DNA of 64,000 bases from Lucinisca nassula (GCA_963580285.1 OY757010.1:219623234-219687233); one strand, 5' to 3'; counted from the first letter of the stretch, positions 12,190 to 21,985 are shown. Notes: generated by a model not told the origin, from the sequence alone. A program made the numbers and translations.

Positions 12190-12365
12190 ACTTTCTGTTC
12201 ACTTTTCTGTAAGCCCTGTCCCACTGAAAAAGGGGTCAACTCTTAAAGGAAAGAATTTGCTCCTTAGGAGCAAATTCTTTCCTTTAAGAGTTGACCCCTA
12301 TTGACATGGGAGACAAAAATACTTTTGCAGGAGTTGTCTCCCCTGAAGGAGTTCCAATTTCCCTT
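12190..12365. mobile_element. GGGGTCAACTC hairpin MITE
   Basis: Arms of 33 bp at 12231-12263 and 12267-12299 are perfect reverse complements around a 3-nt centre. Flanks (AAGCCCTGTCCCACTG and, on the other side, GGGAGACAAAAATAC) recur inverted around 47222-47425, so the repeat unit is larger than the hairpin. Confidence 0.8.
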
Positions 12366-12848
12366 AAAAGCCTCTTCAACATGACTTTACAAAACGGACA
12401 AAAAGACTGAGAAAATGGATATTGAAACCAGACTCATCCGGGTTTTCACGCTTAAGCCCATGCCATGTTTGCTTGTCTCAATAATAAACAGACATAGTGG
12501 CGAATTCAGAATAGCCCAGCGCCTTCAATTCTGCAGACTAGTTCAGATACCTATACATAATGAGTCATCTCATCTGGATCAACAGTTTTTGTCGTTTATG
12601 ACTCTTGACTAAATCCCCTAATTAAAAAATGGCATGTTATTTTTATTTGCTTGAAATCCAAGATTGAACAGTGCACGTCAGAAAACACCAGGGATAGAGG
12701 GTTTAAAGCCCAAGAAAAGTGGTAATGGGGCCGAGAGGAATCAAATTGTCACACTCCTGCTTTTCGTATGTATTTGTTGTAGAGAGCTAATCTTGGAGGC
12801 AGGAATACTCCGCTTCAGAACAGCCCAAGCGAACACCCATTACCATAT
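12366..12848. other. Unassigned
   Basis: No feature recognised up to the M236 copy. Short frames at 12415 and 12664 have no identifiable domain. Confidence 0.4.
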
Positions 12849-13084
12849 GAGCCCCGCCAAGCGAATTTGGGTCTTCGAGCATTCCGTCATGACAAATTTC
12901 AACTGCGCATGCCCAGCCATTCAGAGGGGCCAGGGATATGGCTTTCTGTCTGAAGGTTCCTCTTGATTCACTGCTTGTATGAGCGAGCAGCGAAGGTTCT
13001 GGCGAGACTGCGCGGATGCGCAGGCTCGCCTGAACCTTCGCTGCTCGCATAGGCGATAAGTACCAAAATCGCTTGATGGGGCCC
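12849..13084 (-). mobile_element. M236 MITE copy 1
   Basis: Exactly 236 bp. The ~22-bp terminal inverted repeats read GRGCCCCGCCAAGCGAATTT. ATAT at 12845-12848 and 13085-13088 is a plausible 4-bp target-site duplication. An inner inverted repeat (CTGCTCGC.../...GCGAGCAG) forms a second stem. Inverted relative to the other four copies. Confidence 0.85.
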
Positions 13085-13939
13085 ATATTGTAGTCGACAT
13101 TGAAATAGAGGTTATTTCAACTTCTTTCGTATTTGGAAGGACCAGTTGTAAAGGATGAAATTTGTTTAACAATTCTCCCCTTTTTACCTATTCGGGTTCA
13201 ATCGACATAATTCCGATCAATTCCATTTCATGTTTAGACGATACCAGCGCATTCGTAAGTACGTACTGAAGTGGTTGCAGACAATTTTAAGAGGATTTTA
13301 TGATGTATTAATGTTCATTATAAAAACAAAGTACAGCTTAGATAAGGGAATAAATATACATCCGGACATAGGTTATCCGGTTCGCCCCTGAGTTTCTGTA
13401 TTGGACTCGTCCGTCTTTGATGTTGGATGCGTCCGTTGTTTCCAAGAAGAGGTTCAGTAAAATCATATATACGAATACTGTTTGCAATCGAATGTACATT
13501 GGTACAGTGTTGAAAAGTTTTAGCACTTACGGCATTAAGTGCGGTGTACATTCTAGTTTTTGAAAGTCTTCAAGTCCTTGAAAATAAAATCAAACTTTTT
13601 TTTTACGAAACTAAAGGTGTTCGCAAAGTGCAAAGTTTTACCCACTTTGAAGCGATAAAAAACAATCACCGGATATTTGACACTCAATCGTAACCATCGC
13701 CATGCATAACCCGGATATATCCTTTTTGGAAACCAGTATAGATTCAGATCAGCTGGCTTCCAAGCTGATCAGGATCTATATTGTTTTAAGTCTACTTCTG
13801 TCTAAATAAATGATAAAATTGAAGTCATGAAACACAAATGACTGCAATTCGGGGCGTATAGTGTGTTGAAATATTCAGAACGGTGCGTGTTAATAGAAGT
13901 GATGCTTAACATTTGTCCGAGTGTTTATTAGTGTTGAGG
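13085..13939. other. Unassigned, with one short fold-back
   Basis: Only the hairpin at 13730-13787 is recognisable. Overlapping minus-strand frames of 62-77 codons near 13318-13551 carry no pattern. Confidence 0.4.
13730..13787. repeat. Short fold-back
   Basis: AACCAGTATAGATTCAGATC with AGCTGG pairs with CCAAGCTGATCAGGATCTAT and ATTGTTTT. Family as at 5338. Confidence 0.6.
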
Positions 13940-14303
13940 TTTGTTGAGGTTTTACGACCCAGTCAGGTCACACGTTTCAGGTCATGTTGGATACGTGGCT
14001 TCCGATTTTTTTGGGACTTTTACCCGACATTGAGATGAAATGGCATTTCAAGCCCTAGCACCCATAGAAAACACCAGGTTTATAACCAAGGGGCAGTCCG
14101 AATCGCAAAACTTTGCCTGGACATACTTAGTGTCCCTTTGGTGTCTCTGATGAGAGATGTGAGGTAAATGTATCGATTCCTAACCATTGCCTTCACTTTT
14201 ATTTTAGACCGTCGAAGTAGTTTACCAGCACTCATGTTCCATCGGGTTTAGCTCTGCGTGGAAGCCCCATGCAGCCCCGGCAAATACTTCTCAAAGCCCA
14301 GAG
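13940..14303 (-). mobile_element. SINE-M copy, decayed and interrupted
   Basis: Reverse-orientation blocks GGTTTTACGACCCAGTC, ACTTTTACCCGACATTGAGA and CTCTGCGTGGAAGCCCCATG lie in the expected order. About 14125-14210 is foreign to the element: it is an RT-T 3' end on the + strand (CCCTTTGGTGTCTCTGATGA, CTAACCATTGCCTTCAC then TTTTATTTTA), inserted in the middle. Confidence 0.65.
14125..14210 (+). mobile_element. RT-T 3' end inserted in SINE-M
   Basis: About 85 bp matching the terminal RT-T sequence, found between the two halves of the SINE-M copy at 13940-14303. This dates the RT-T insertion after that SINE-M insertion. Confidence 0.6.
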
Positions 14304-14386
14304 TGTATAAATCCGACTCACAGCTACATCTGATATTTGTCGTACCCAAAACTGTGTGAATACTTGGACCTGTGCATTTGAATGCA

Positions 14387-14627
14387 TTTGTTTGTTCGAT
14401 TTGAGGTTTAACGTCCCTGTCAACTCTGTGTATGTCATTTTTAAGACGGTGCTTCCAATTTCGTGGGACTTTTACCCGACATTGGGATGAAAAGACATCT
14501 CAGTCCCTGCCGCCCAGGCTTAGATCCTCTAAGCAGTTTACCAGTACTCGTGTGCGTTCGATTACAGCTCGGCGTGGAAGAATCATGCAGCCTATCTATT
14601 TCTTCAAGCCCCGATGGGCGGGGACCT
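14387..14627 (-). mobile_element. SINE-M copy with 13-bp target-site duplication
   Basis: Runs from the tail (GATTTGAGGTTTAACGTCCC) to the head (TTCTTCAAGCCCCGATGGGC). GCATTTGAATGCA occurs at 14374-14386 and again at 14628-14640, immediately outside both ends. A 13-bp direct repeat of this kind is a LINE-style target-site duplication and defines the element's boundaries. The copy lacks the 'TTGGTTTCATTGGGCGAC' segment of longer copies. Confidence 0.85.
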
Positions 14628-14679
14628 GCATTTGAATGCAATCGAACTAAAATGGCCCCAACATCGTTAGGACCACGCA

Positions 14680-14980
14680 TCGCGTAAACACGCCTATATA
14701 ATTTTGACCCCGCTTATATATAGTAAAACTTGGGTTTACAGAGGTAACCCATACTTTTCTTATTTCTGCTCAAAAAAAAAAAAAAAAAAAAAAAAAGATT
14801 GTGGGTACACGTTATCTTTCTTATTTCTGCTCTAAAACGTAGATTGTGGGTACTCATTAGAAACGCCTCGATAGGGTGGTTCTAACGTATACCCACAATC
14901 TACGTATTACGCAGAAATAAGAAAAATATCACAATTTTTCATCTTATTTTTTTTCGGGGTAAAATTTACACTATACGCTT
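14680..14980. mobile_element. HP280 MITE with internal A run and partial duplication
   Basis: Starts GTAAACACGCCTATATAATT. The central hairpin is at about 14820-14925 (ACTCATTAGAAACGCC / GGTGGTTCTAACG). A run of ~25 A at 14773 follows a first copy of the TTTCTTATTTCTGCTC stem start, which is then repeated, so the left stem is partly duplicated. The right end is decayed. Confidence 0.65.
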
Positions 14981-15099
14981 GAGCCACTTTAAGTTAATCA
15001 TAGCGCAAGAAAATGAGGTATAAAAAGGATGTCTTTTCGAATTTCTTTAAAAAATGCCTTTGTCGTGTGTACGCATCAATCTCCAAACGGTTACACACA

Positions 15100-15590
15100 A
15101 GTAAGCTGCTGTTGTGCCCTGTGGCGGCCGTAAAACGTCTCCCCGTACATCATCATAGTGCAGATTATATTTTCTGTTCCTCTGGGATCATTAGATTCGT
15201 TATGAATCATTTTGAAAATAGAGTTCGGCGCTAGGGGACGTGGCCGGTGTTGCACATTTCATTACTGGTCATGAACAGACTCAGTAAAACCGAGTCTTCT
15301 ATTTTCGTTATTTTGGTGTATTCTTTGTTTTTCAGAACTTATTTATCTGCACTGCCGCTGGTGTTGTGCAGTGTGGCGGCTGTACAACCTCTCCCCGTAC
15401 ATCATCATAGAGCAGATTATATTTTCTGGTCCTTTGGGATCATTGAGTTCATTTTGAATCATTTTGAAAATAGAGTTCTGCTTAAGCCGGTGCTAGGGGG
15501 CGTGGCCGGTGTCGCACATTTCAGTACTGGTCATGAACAGACACAATAAAACCGAGTCTGCTATTTTCGTTAATTTTGCAGCCGGGGATG
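15100..15590 (+). repeat. Tandem repeat, two units of ~250 bp
   Basis: GTGGCGGCCGTAAAAC at about 15121 recurs as GTGGCGGCTGTACAAC 250 bp later, followed in both units by CCCCGTACATCATCATAG, TTTTGAAAATAGAGTTC, ACTGGTCATGAACAGAC and AAAACCGAGTCT. A related array lies at 28150-29270. Frames of 73 and 100 codons lie across the repeats and look incidental. Confidence 0.8.
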
Positions 15591-15712
15591 TCATAGTCTG
15601 AGTTTTTTTTTGGCGACATTATATATAAATTAAGAAACATTGAAGGCAAAGCTTATTTTTCGGAACAATTTCAGATTATTATTGAACGTTACAAACGCAT
15701 TGGATATAATAT

Positions 15713-15948
15713 GGGCCCCGCCAAGCGATTTTGGTACTTATCGCCTATGCGAGCAGCAAAGGTTCAGGCGAGCCTGCGCATCCGCGCAGTCTCGCCAGAA
15801 CCTTCGCTGCTCGCTCATACAAGCAGTGAATCAAGAGGAACCTTCAGACAGAAAGCCATATCCCTGGCCCCTCTGAATGGCTGGGCATGCGCAGTTAAAA
15901 TTTGTCATGACGGAATGCTCGAAGACCCAAATTCGCTTGGCGGGGCTC
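15713..15948 (+). mobile_element. M236 MITE copy 2, inside RT-T coding sequence
   Basis: Exactly 236 bp, with ends GGGCCCCGCCAAGCGATTTT and, inverted, AAATTCGCTTGGCGGGGCTC. Flanked by AATAT at 15708-15712 and 15949-15953, a 5-bp target-site duplication. The RT reading resumes directly on the far side, which confirms both the boundary and the insertion. Confidence 0.9.
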
Positions 15949-16385
15949 AATATTATAAATTCTATTCAACAGTCTGCATCCACTGTGTTTGACACAATCA
16001 CGGTCAGACATTATAATTTCCTCTTAAATAGCATGCCGATGGACCGGGGTTCAGACTCCATGATGGCTTTGGCTTAAAGTTATTTATTATAGTTGGTCGC
16101 AGCCGGAATTTTTATGTCTGTTGCTTGGTCCAACGGGGTTCAGCTGTTCCAGTGTTCTTTGGCGTTGCACCGGATGGCCCAGCGCGTTTTACTGTCGAGT
16201 CCTCATCCTTGTGTCAATTTCGTTTTAAGTATGATTACTTTGTTTACCGAGTTGATTCACTGATGAGTTAGAAAACCTTCACGCGGACCAAATAAATAAT
16301 TGGTTGAACCACAGTTAAAGTGAGGGTGGGGGTTGGAATCCCGTAAAGTTAACTTCAACCCACCAGTATTTTTTTCTGAATGTTC

Positions 16386-16530
16386 CTAAATAGAAGTGAA
16401 GGCAATGATCAGGAATCAATACAATTAACTCACAGCTCCCATCAGAGACACCAAAGGGAAAGAATTACCAACATGAAATAACTAGACCCTAATGGAAACA
16501 TCAATGGCGGAAGGAACGGTGAAAAGCAAA
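16386..16530 (-). mobile_element. RT-T 3' end fragment in opposite orientation
   Basis: AAATAGAAGTGAAGGCAATG, CAGCTCCCATCAGAGACACC and CCCTAATGGAAACATCAATG are the reverse complement of the RT-T 3' end. It sits inside the 3' UTR of the + copy 15617-16830 and separates two UTR blocks that are contiguous (in complement) at 62860-63130 and 61370-61480. Confidence 0.7.
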
Positions 16531-16830
16531 TGTCGGCGCTTTTGCTGTGGTTCTTTCATGTTTTGTGTTGGAGGTTCAGATTCTTTCCCTAGTCATATAT
16601 ATTCTTACGTTGATGATTCTGACTCTTCCCCCTTGTTGTTCATTTTAGTTACGTTTGCCCTTCCAGTTTAATGTTGGTGATTCTTATTCTTCCCCCATTA
16701 TGTATATTGCTCCTTTTAGTTTGGCCTGCTAGGTTTTTTAGTTTAGTCTCTGATGGGAGCTGTAGGTTAACTGTATCGGTTCCTGATCATTACCTTCACT
16801 TCTATTTTGGATATTGTGTGAGCCATCACC

Positions 16831-17173
16831 TTGTTGGGAAAGAGCTGCTGGCTCGGTTTCCGTTTTGTTTACTATTGTCACTCCATGTTTCGACTTCTTT
16901 CCCTATTGAAATTGTGGGAAGAATTTGGGATCTGGTTGTATCAGTTCCTGACCCTTTCTCTTTTTAATTATCAGGGAACCCTTATTATAGTGACTATTGG
17001 AACTGTATACATATGTGTTTGACTTGGTCTAAAGCTGCCACAACTGACTTGCAGCATGTGAGGCAGGGTATACGAAAAGGGGAAATAAACCAAGCTAAAC
17101 AATCTCGTATTCTCAACGGTCATTCATTTCTCAATGTAACCGTTTTACATGTACCATCCCATTGCTTTTCTCA
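16831..17173 (+). other. RT-T-related fragment and unassigned DNA
   Basis: About 16865-16955 (CACTCCATGTTTCGACTTC, GAAATTGTGGGAAGAATTTG, GATCTGGTTGTATCAG) is the complement of 61235-61285, so it is another piece of the RT-T-associated 3' region. The remainder is unassigned. Confidence 0.5.
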
Positions 17174-17463
17174 TGCCCCCGCCCATAGGGGCTTAAAGAA
17201 ATATATAGGCTGCATGATGCTTCCACGCAGAGCTGAATCCGGCCCGCACACTAGTACTGGTAAACCGCTTAGAGGATCTAAGCCTGTCCAGGAACCGCGG
17301 TGCGAGGCGGACCGTCCATGCTAATAAACCCTATTGGTTTCATTGGGCGACAGGGCTTGAGACGTCATTTCATCTCAATGTCGGGTAAAAGTCCCAGAAA
17401 ATTTGAAGCAACGTCTCCAAAATGACCTTTACAGTGTTGACGGGGAAGTTAAACATCAAACAA
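17174..17463 (+). mobile_element. SINE-M copy, near full length
   Basis: From the head (GCCCCCGCCCATAGGGGCTT) through CTCTAGCGG-type middle blocks to the tail (CTCCAAAATGACCTTTACAG, GTTGACGGGGAAGTTAAACA). Essentially the inverse of 20488-20783, so full length is ~290 bp. I see no convincing tRNA-like A/B box pair in the head. Confidence 0.8.
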
Positions 17464-17473
17464 ACCATTCGCT

Positions 17474-17968
17474 GTGATCAAAATCACACGCGAAAAAAAA
17501 CCCACAAATGATGTGTCGTTTAACCACAAAGCAAGAACAGAATTTAAGGACATGAATTTCACTTATTTCTGTTCAACATTTTCAAATGGGATGTGCATAT
17601 TTTCCAAAAGAAAATTCCCATTTAAAACTAATTTTGTTTCTATTATTATTCTTTTCTTGCTAAAGTGTTGTTATGTGATTTTAAGGATGCACGGCTTGCG
17701 TTTTGAATTCCAAGATCATGCAAAGTTAATTACAATATTTAGTTTGAACAGAGAATGTTTTGATCTCTCTACCATAGTAATTGAGTCTTCATCTTCGACA
17801 CGTGGTGAACTAATCATATACCTCGACATGAAAATAGTTAGGCATCTGCAAGATTGCAAAAATAATTTAATTTTGCAAGTAGTTTATAAGAAAAGAAAAA
17901 CATTCAAGGAGCCCCGAAAAGAAAATGTGTTTCTTGGGTGTCGAAGAGACTGTCTGTGCGTTGAATAA
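17474..17968 (+). other. Unrecognised 164-codon open frame
   Basis: The longest frame in the window not explained by a repeat family I recognise. It contains a hydrophobic stretch (FVSIIILFLLKCCYVIL, about residues 55-71) and a basic C-terminal part. No domain is recognised, no splice or promoter context is evident, and composition resembles the surrounding AT-rich DNA. It starts right after a SINE-M tail. Probably a chance frame or part of an unrecognised element; a host exon is not excluded. Confidence 0.15.
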
Positions 17969-18211
17969 TTACTTACCCAGCGGGCACACAGCTTGTATCC
18001 AACGTTGTATTAACGACCTTAATGCAACCTTGGTTAGACGTAATGTGCCGTATGGGTAGTGTCTCATTTTAAACCAAAGTAATTAACACCGCTAGGTTTA
18101 TATTGGGTGTTGTCAACGTGACTACATGTATCACTGTCCAATGGTTACGTATACACTACTAACCGTTATTGGAAAGGGTTTTTAAATATTAAAATGGCTA
18201 CAACCATATTT

Positions 18212-18447
18212 GGGCCCCGTCAAGCGATTTTGGTACTTATCGCCTATGCGAGCAGCGAAGGTTCAGGCGAGCCTGCGCATCCGCGCAGTCTCGCCAGAAC
18301 CTTCGCTGCTCGCGCATACAAGCAGTGAATCAAGAGGAACCTTCAGACAGAAAGCCATATCCCTGGCCCCTCTGAATGGCTGGGCATGCGCAGTTAAAGT
18401 TTGTCATTACGGAATGCTCGAAGACCAAAATTCGCTTGGCGGGGCTC
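18212..18447 (+). mobile_element. M236 MITE copy 3
   Basis: Exactly 236 bp, same termini. ATTT at 18208-18211 and 18448-18451 is a plausible 4-bp duplication. A frame of ~78 codons (GPVKRFWYLSPMRAAK...) is open from end to end, as in copies 2, 4 and 5. Confidence 0.88.
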
Positions 18448-18465
18448 ATTTACAAAGCGGTATTG

Positions 18466-18531
18466 GCGAACAGTGTAGCTACTGGTCAGGCGCCACAGAA
18501 GATGGCGTATGATCAGGAGTTTACACTTTGC
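18466..18531. repeat. Short fold-back
   Basis: GCGAACAGTGTAGCTACTGG and, inverted, CAGGAGTTTACACTTTGC, with an inner GGCGCCA/TGGCG stem. It starts 19 bp after M236 copy 3. Confidence 0.55.
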
Positions 18532-18809
18532 ATTACGTTTAGGAATCCAAGTTTTAATATAAGTTAATGGAACATTGTCAAGCAATCAGTGATTTCAGTG
18601 ATTTGTTTCTCAGTCATAGCATTTTCCAAACCATCTTTCTGGCATAGACTTACTTTTAATTAATTCGTTTGCAGTTTTGTTTATATTTTTCATTCTTTTT
18701 TAATCTTAAAATGAAAACTTATATGTTTGGCTTGCGTAAAGCATTAAAATGCATTCAATGCGCATGGCAAAGTTAGTGCACGTTTTGTGGAGCTCTGGCT
18801 CATATTATT

Positions 18810-19260
18810 TTTTTGGTGGAATATCTGTTTCTCCGTTCCAGTTGCCGCAAGGTCGATATAACTATTGAAAAATATATAGAGGATATTTATTTTTTTGAGG
18901 TGGATACCAAACATATTTCATCGAGTGTGTTGAAAACACTTTTGGTATCCGCCGAAAAAAAAGTTTTTTTTTTTTATTTAATAATACGTTTATTGTTCGG
19001 TCCTCTGGTACGTCACAGTTTTGACCTGACTATGACGCCACAACTGTCAGTTTCAAAAGATAAACAAATCGCCATTTTGAATACAGCATTTTTACAGTTC
19101 AAGGAGTGCTTTTACAGGTATTTTACAGAAACATATGACTTTTGGCGAGAAAAAGTGATCAGGGCTGCTACTGTGAAAATAACAAGGCCATGCTATGTTT
19201 TCATAGTGAAAGTAGGCATACCATATATTTTCACAGTGTGAAAATATTTTTATTTGTTTC
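18810..19260. other. AT-rich repeat-like segment with inverted repeats
   Basis: GTGGATACCAAA at about 18900 is inverted at 18942-18953 (TTTGGTATCCGCC). CACTGTGAAAATA-like segments at about 19167-19240 occur in direct and inverted form. A 142-codon frame spans the region, but its content follows these repeats and no domain is recognised. Probably a non-autonomous element of an unnamed family. Confidence 0.4.
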
Positions 19261-19971
19261 AGATATGCATTTCACTGCAAAGTACAAAATAAATAACGAT
19301 ATCACACAAAGATCATTTCTCAGATGAAAATGTTTGTGTTTTGCATTTTTCGTATTTCTAGTCCATAAATAGATTGTGTGTGCTCGCAAGAACCGCCTCA
19401 ATTACATATATTAACAAGGGTGCGCATTACACGGGTCTGCTACCCAAGGACTACAATGAGTTGTTTGGGCGGGTTATATTTATTCACCAAAGGATGTTTG
19501 GATGAACAAACGTATTCAGAATTATTTCAGTTTATTTACGAAATGGGTTGTACGGCCCATTCAGGAATATTTCACTAATATAGAGCCGATCGCGAGAAAC
19601 CAGAATTACCTGGAGATAAACAATCTGACCTTTCGTTAATGAATCTGGTCCGATGAAACCTTTTTTGACGCTGAACTCTCTTCAACATGAAACGGTTTGC
19701 CCTGTTCCAACAACTGAAAGAACTATGGCCAAGACAAAAGTAATATTCTCTGTTGATCCGAACTAGAAAACAGTCTCATTTGTTTGAATTTTAATGCTGT
19801 GACTTCGTGACTAATACAAAATGCTAAGCATGAAAGCATGTTGAAACAGTTGTATTATTTTGTGGCCTTGTGCTTAGCACGTGACCTAAGCGAGACGCGA
19901 ACCTATACTGCGGTGATAGACATAATGTTAAAGAAACCGTGATTTTTGCTTTGAACGAAAACACATTATAT
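19261..19971. other. Unassigned, with an HP280 remnant
   Basis: About 19345-19400 (TTTTTCGTATTTCTAG, ATTGTGTGTGCTCG, AGAACCGCCTC) is a left half-stem of HP280. The rest is unassigned. Confidence 0.4.
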
Positions 19972-20207
19972 GGGCCCCGTCAAGCGATTTTGGTACTTAT
20001 CGCCTATGCGAGCAGAGAAGGTTCAGGCGAGCCTGCGCATCCGCGCAGTCTCGCCAGAACATTCGCTGCTCGCTCATACAAGCAATGAATCAAGAGGAAC
20101 CTTCAGACAGAAAGCCATATCCCTGGCCCCTCTGAATGGCTGGACATGCGCAGTAAAAATTTGTCATGACGGAATGCTCGAAGACACAAATTCGCTTGGC
20201 GGGGCTC
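19972..20207 (+). mobile_element. M236 MITE copy 4
   Basis: Exactly 236 bp, same termini. No matching direct repeat is visible at its flanks (left TATAT, right AAATG). The end-to-end open frame is retained (GPVKRFWYLSPMRAEK...). Confidence 0.87.
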
Positions 20208-20487
20208 AAATGATTCTACTTGATTTGAACTAAAACATATGCTATTTTCGATAAATTTGTGAAAACGATTTTGTCACAGCAAGATAATATTAAACGTTCG
20301 GATCAAAGGCCTTTGTTAATCACACTAATCAACATGGATCGATGTAACGAGCGGATAAAACTGATAAGTGATTTTGCACATGAGCTTTAATGCTTATCAG
20401 GTAGACAGGTACAAATCTTCCTCAACTGCATCGGTGTTAGCGACTGCAAATTGAAAGCGAATTATTTGGGTCTTTTATACAAGTGTT

Positions 20488-20783
20488 GGTTGATTTGAGG
20501 TTTAACGTCCCCGTCAACACTGTAAAGGTCATTTTGGAGACGTTGCTTCCAATTTTGTGGGACTTTTACCCGACATTGAGATGAAATGACATCTCAAGCT
20601 CTGTCGCCCAATGAAACCAATAGGGTTTATAAGCTTGGACGGTCCGCCTCGCACCGCGGTTCCTGGACAGGCTTAGATCCTCTAAGCGGTTTACCAGTAC
20701 TAGTGTGCGGGCCGGATTCAGCTCTGCGTGGAAGCATCATGCAGCCCATATATTTCTTCAAGCCCCTATGGGCGGGGGCGTAA
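20488..20783 (-). mobile_element. SINE-M copy
   Basis: Reverse orientation, tail GATTTGAGGTTTAACGTCCC to head AGCCCCTATGGGCGGGGGCG. Nearly identical to the complement of 17174-17463, so both are recent. The head forms half of the palindrome at 20739-20832. Confidence 0.8.
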
Positions 20784-20832
20784 TTTTTTACGCCCCCGCC
20801 CATAGGGGCTTGAAGAAATATATGGGCTGCAT
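20739..20832. repeat. Perfect 45-bp palindrome made of two SINE-M heads
   Basis: From ATGCAGCCCATATATTTCTT the left arm (20739-20783) is a perfect complement of the right arm (20788-20832), with a ~4-nt T spacer. The right arm is the first 45 bp of a second SINE-M copy in head-to-head orientation that then stops. Confidence 0.85.
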
Positions 20833-21522
20833 AAAATTAAAATAAGAAAACATACTCTGTCTTCATTCTAGTAACACGGGAACACCCTCGACGTCATGAT
20901 GCCGCAAACAACACATTTTAACATAGCGCGCCTATATAGGCAATGGAAAATAACTGTTTTATTCTACAACAAATCACGGCAAGGAAGAGCGTGACGAGTG
21001 ACGTCATTAAAAACTGCTAATTAATGACGTCCGTCATATTCTCGCATCGAAAACGTTAGAAAAGGATATAAATGCATGTGTTTCAGTAGTTTTAGCGGGA
21101 TTTCTTCTAACAATGGCGAAAAGTTGTGAGATTTTGAAGGAAACAACAGCATTATTGCCGATTTTCAGCCTGTTAGAAACGAAATAGATCTTCCGTTTTG
21201 ACAAAAGCAACATTGAAACAAATAAGCACTCAATAAGCGTGTTAATATTTTCAATATGATATTGACCTAGATGTGGCATTTAGTTTGGGCAAATGAATCG
21301 TATCTCGGCAGTTTGCTGATATTTTTGTTTTATATGATTTGGTCCAAAACAAAATCATAATGCGAAACTCATCAACAATTTGAAACATGATCTTGAAACA
21401 TGATCCCAAAAGGTATTTTTTTTTATTACAGGCGGGGCGCTAACCGGAATGTTTGTTTTATAACGACTTATACTTACATTCCGGAAAGACTTTAGAAATT
21501 ATCAGACGGATTTACAGGATAT
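20833..21522. other. Unassigned
   Basis: No recognised feature. An 81-codon minus frame at 21034-21279 has no domain pattern. Confidence 0.4.
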
Positions 21523-21758
21523 GGGCCCCGTCAAGCGATTTTGGTACTTATCGCCTATGCGAGCAGCGAAGGTTCAGGTGAGCCTGCGCATCCGCGCAGT
21601 CTCGCCAGAACCTTCGCTGCTCGCTCATACAAGCAGTGAATCAAGAGGAACCTTCAGACAGAAAGCCATATCCCTGGCCCCTCTGAATGGCTGGGCATGC
21701 GCAGTTAAAATTTGATATGACGGAATGCTCGAAGACACAAATTCGCTTGGCGGGGCTC
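21523..21758 (+). mobile_element. M236 MITE copy 5
   Basis: Exactly 236 bp, same termini and same open frame. Left flank GGATAT and right flank AGAGAA share no clear duplication. Confidence 0.87.
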
Positions 21759-21835
21759 AGAGAATACTATTGAAAGAAAGGGGACAATAAACAGTAAAAT
21801 GCATATATTTAAACTACCTTTGGGATAAAGGTGAA

Positions 21836-21985
21836 TACTTTTGAACAGTCCAAAAGGTGGCCCTTTTTTGCAGAAAACACGAAGAAAGGATAACTGCATC
21901 CTTCTAATGAAGCCTTTTAAAGCAGAATTAGTCTTAATTTTAGGTGGTCTTAATAGCGGAATTTCATTATATCAAAAACCGCATG
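21836..21985. repeat. TTAAGACCACC-type MITE-like repeat
   Basis: CTTTTGAACAGTCCAAAAGG, GCAGAAAACACGAAG, GCATCCTTCTAATGAAGCC and TTTTAGGTGGTCTTAATAGC with GGAATTTC match 46275-46480 block by block. Confidence 0.6.

Larger units (their letters stand above)
15617..16830 (+). pseudogene. RT-T reverse transcriptase C-terminus and 3' UTR, interrupted by M236
   Basis: Plus-strand relic. Before the MITE it encodes YFSEQFQIIIERYKRIGYN; after it, QSASTVFDTITVRHYNFLLN and SMPMDRGSDSMMALA then a stop at 16077. These align with STQFRKPILRYKKIGYN, QTACMVVNPITVDNFASLFN and TPMGQASDSMTVPA of the minus-strand copy at 25183-25668. The 3' UTR follows to the terminal CATTACCTTCACTTCTATTT near 16810. The UTR is itself split at about 16386-16530 by a minus-strand RT-T tail. 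Palm motifs are absent because the copy is 5'-truncated. It represents the last ~60 residues of an RT; the class is uncertain (Penelope-like or LINE). Confidence 0.75.

Noticed and set aside
18813..19241. 142-codon frame as a gene
   Set aside because: Much of it follows inverted and direct repeat segments (GTGGATACCAAA, CACTGTGAAAATA). No domain recognised.
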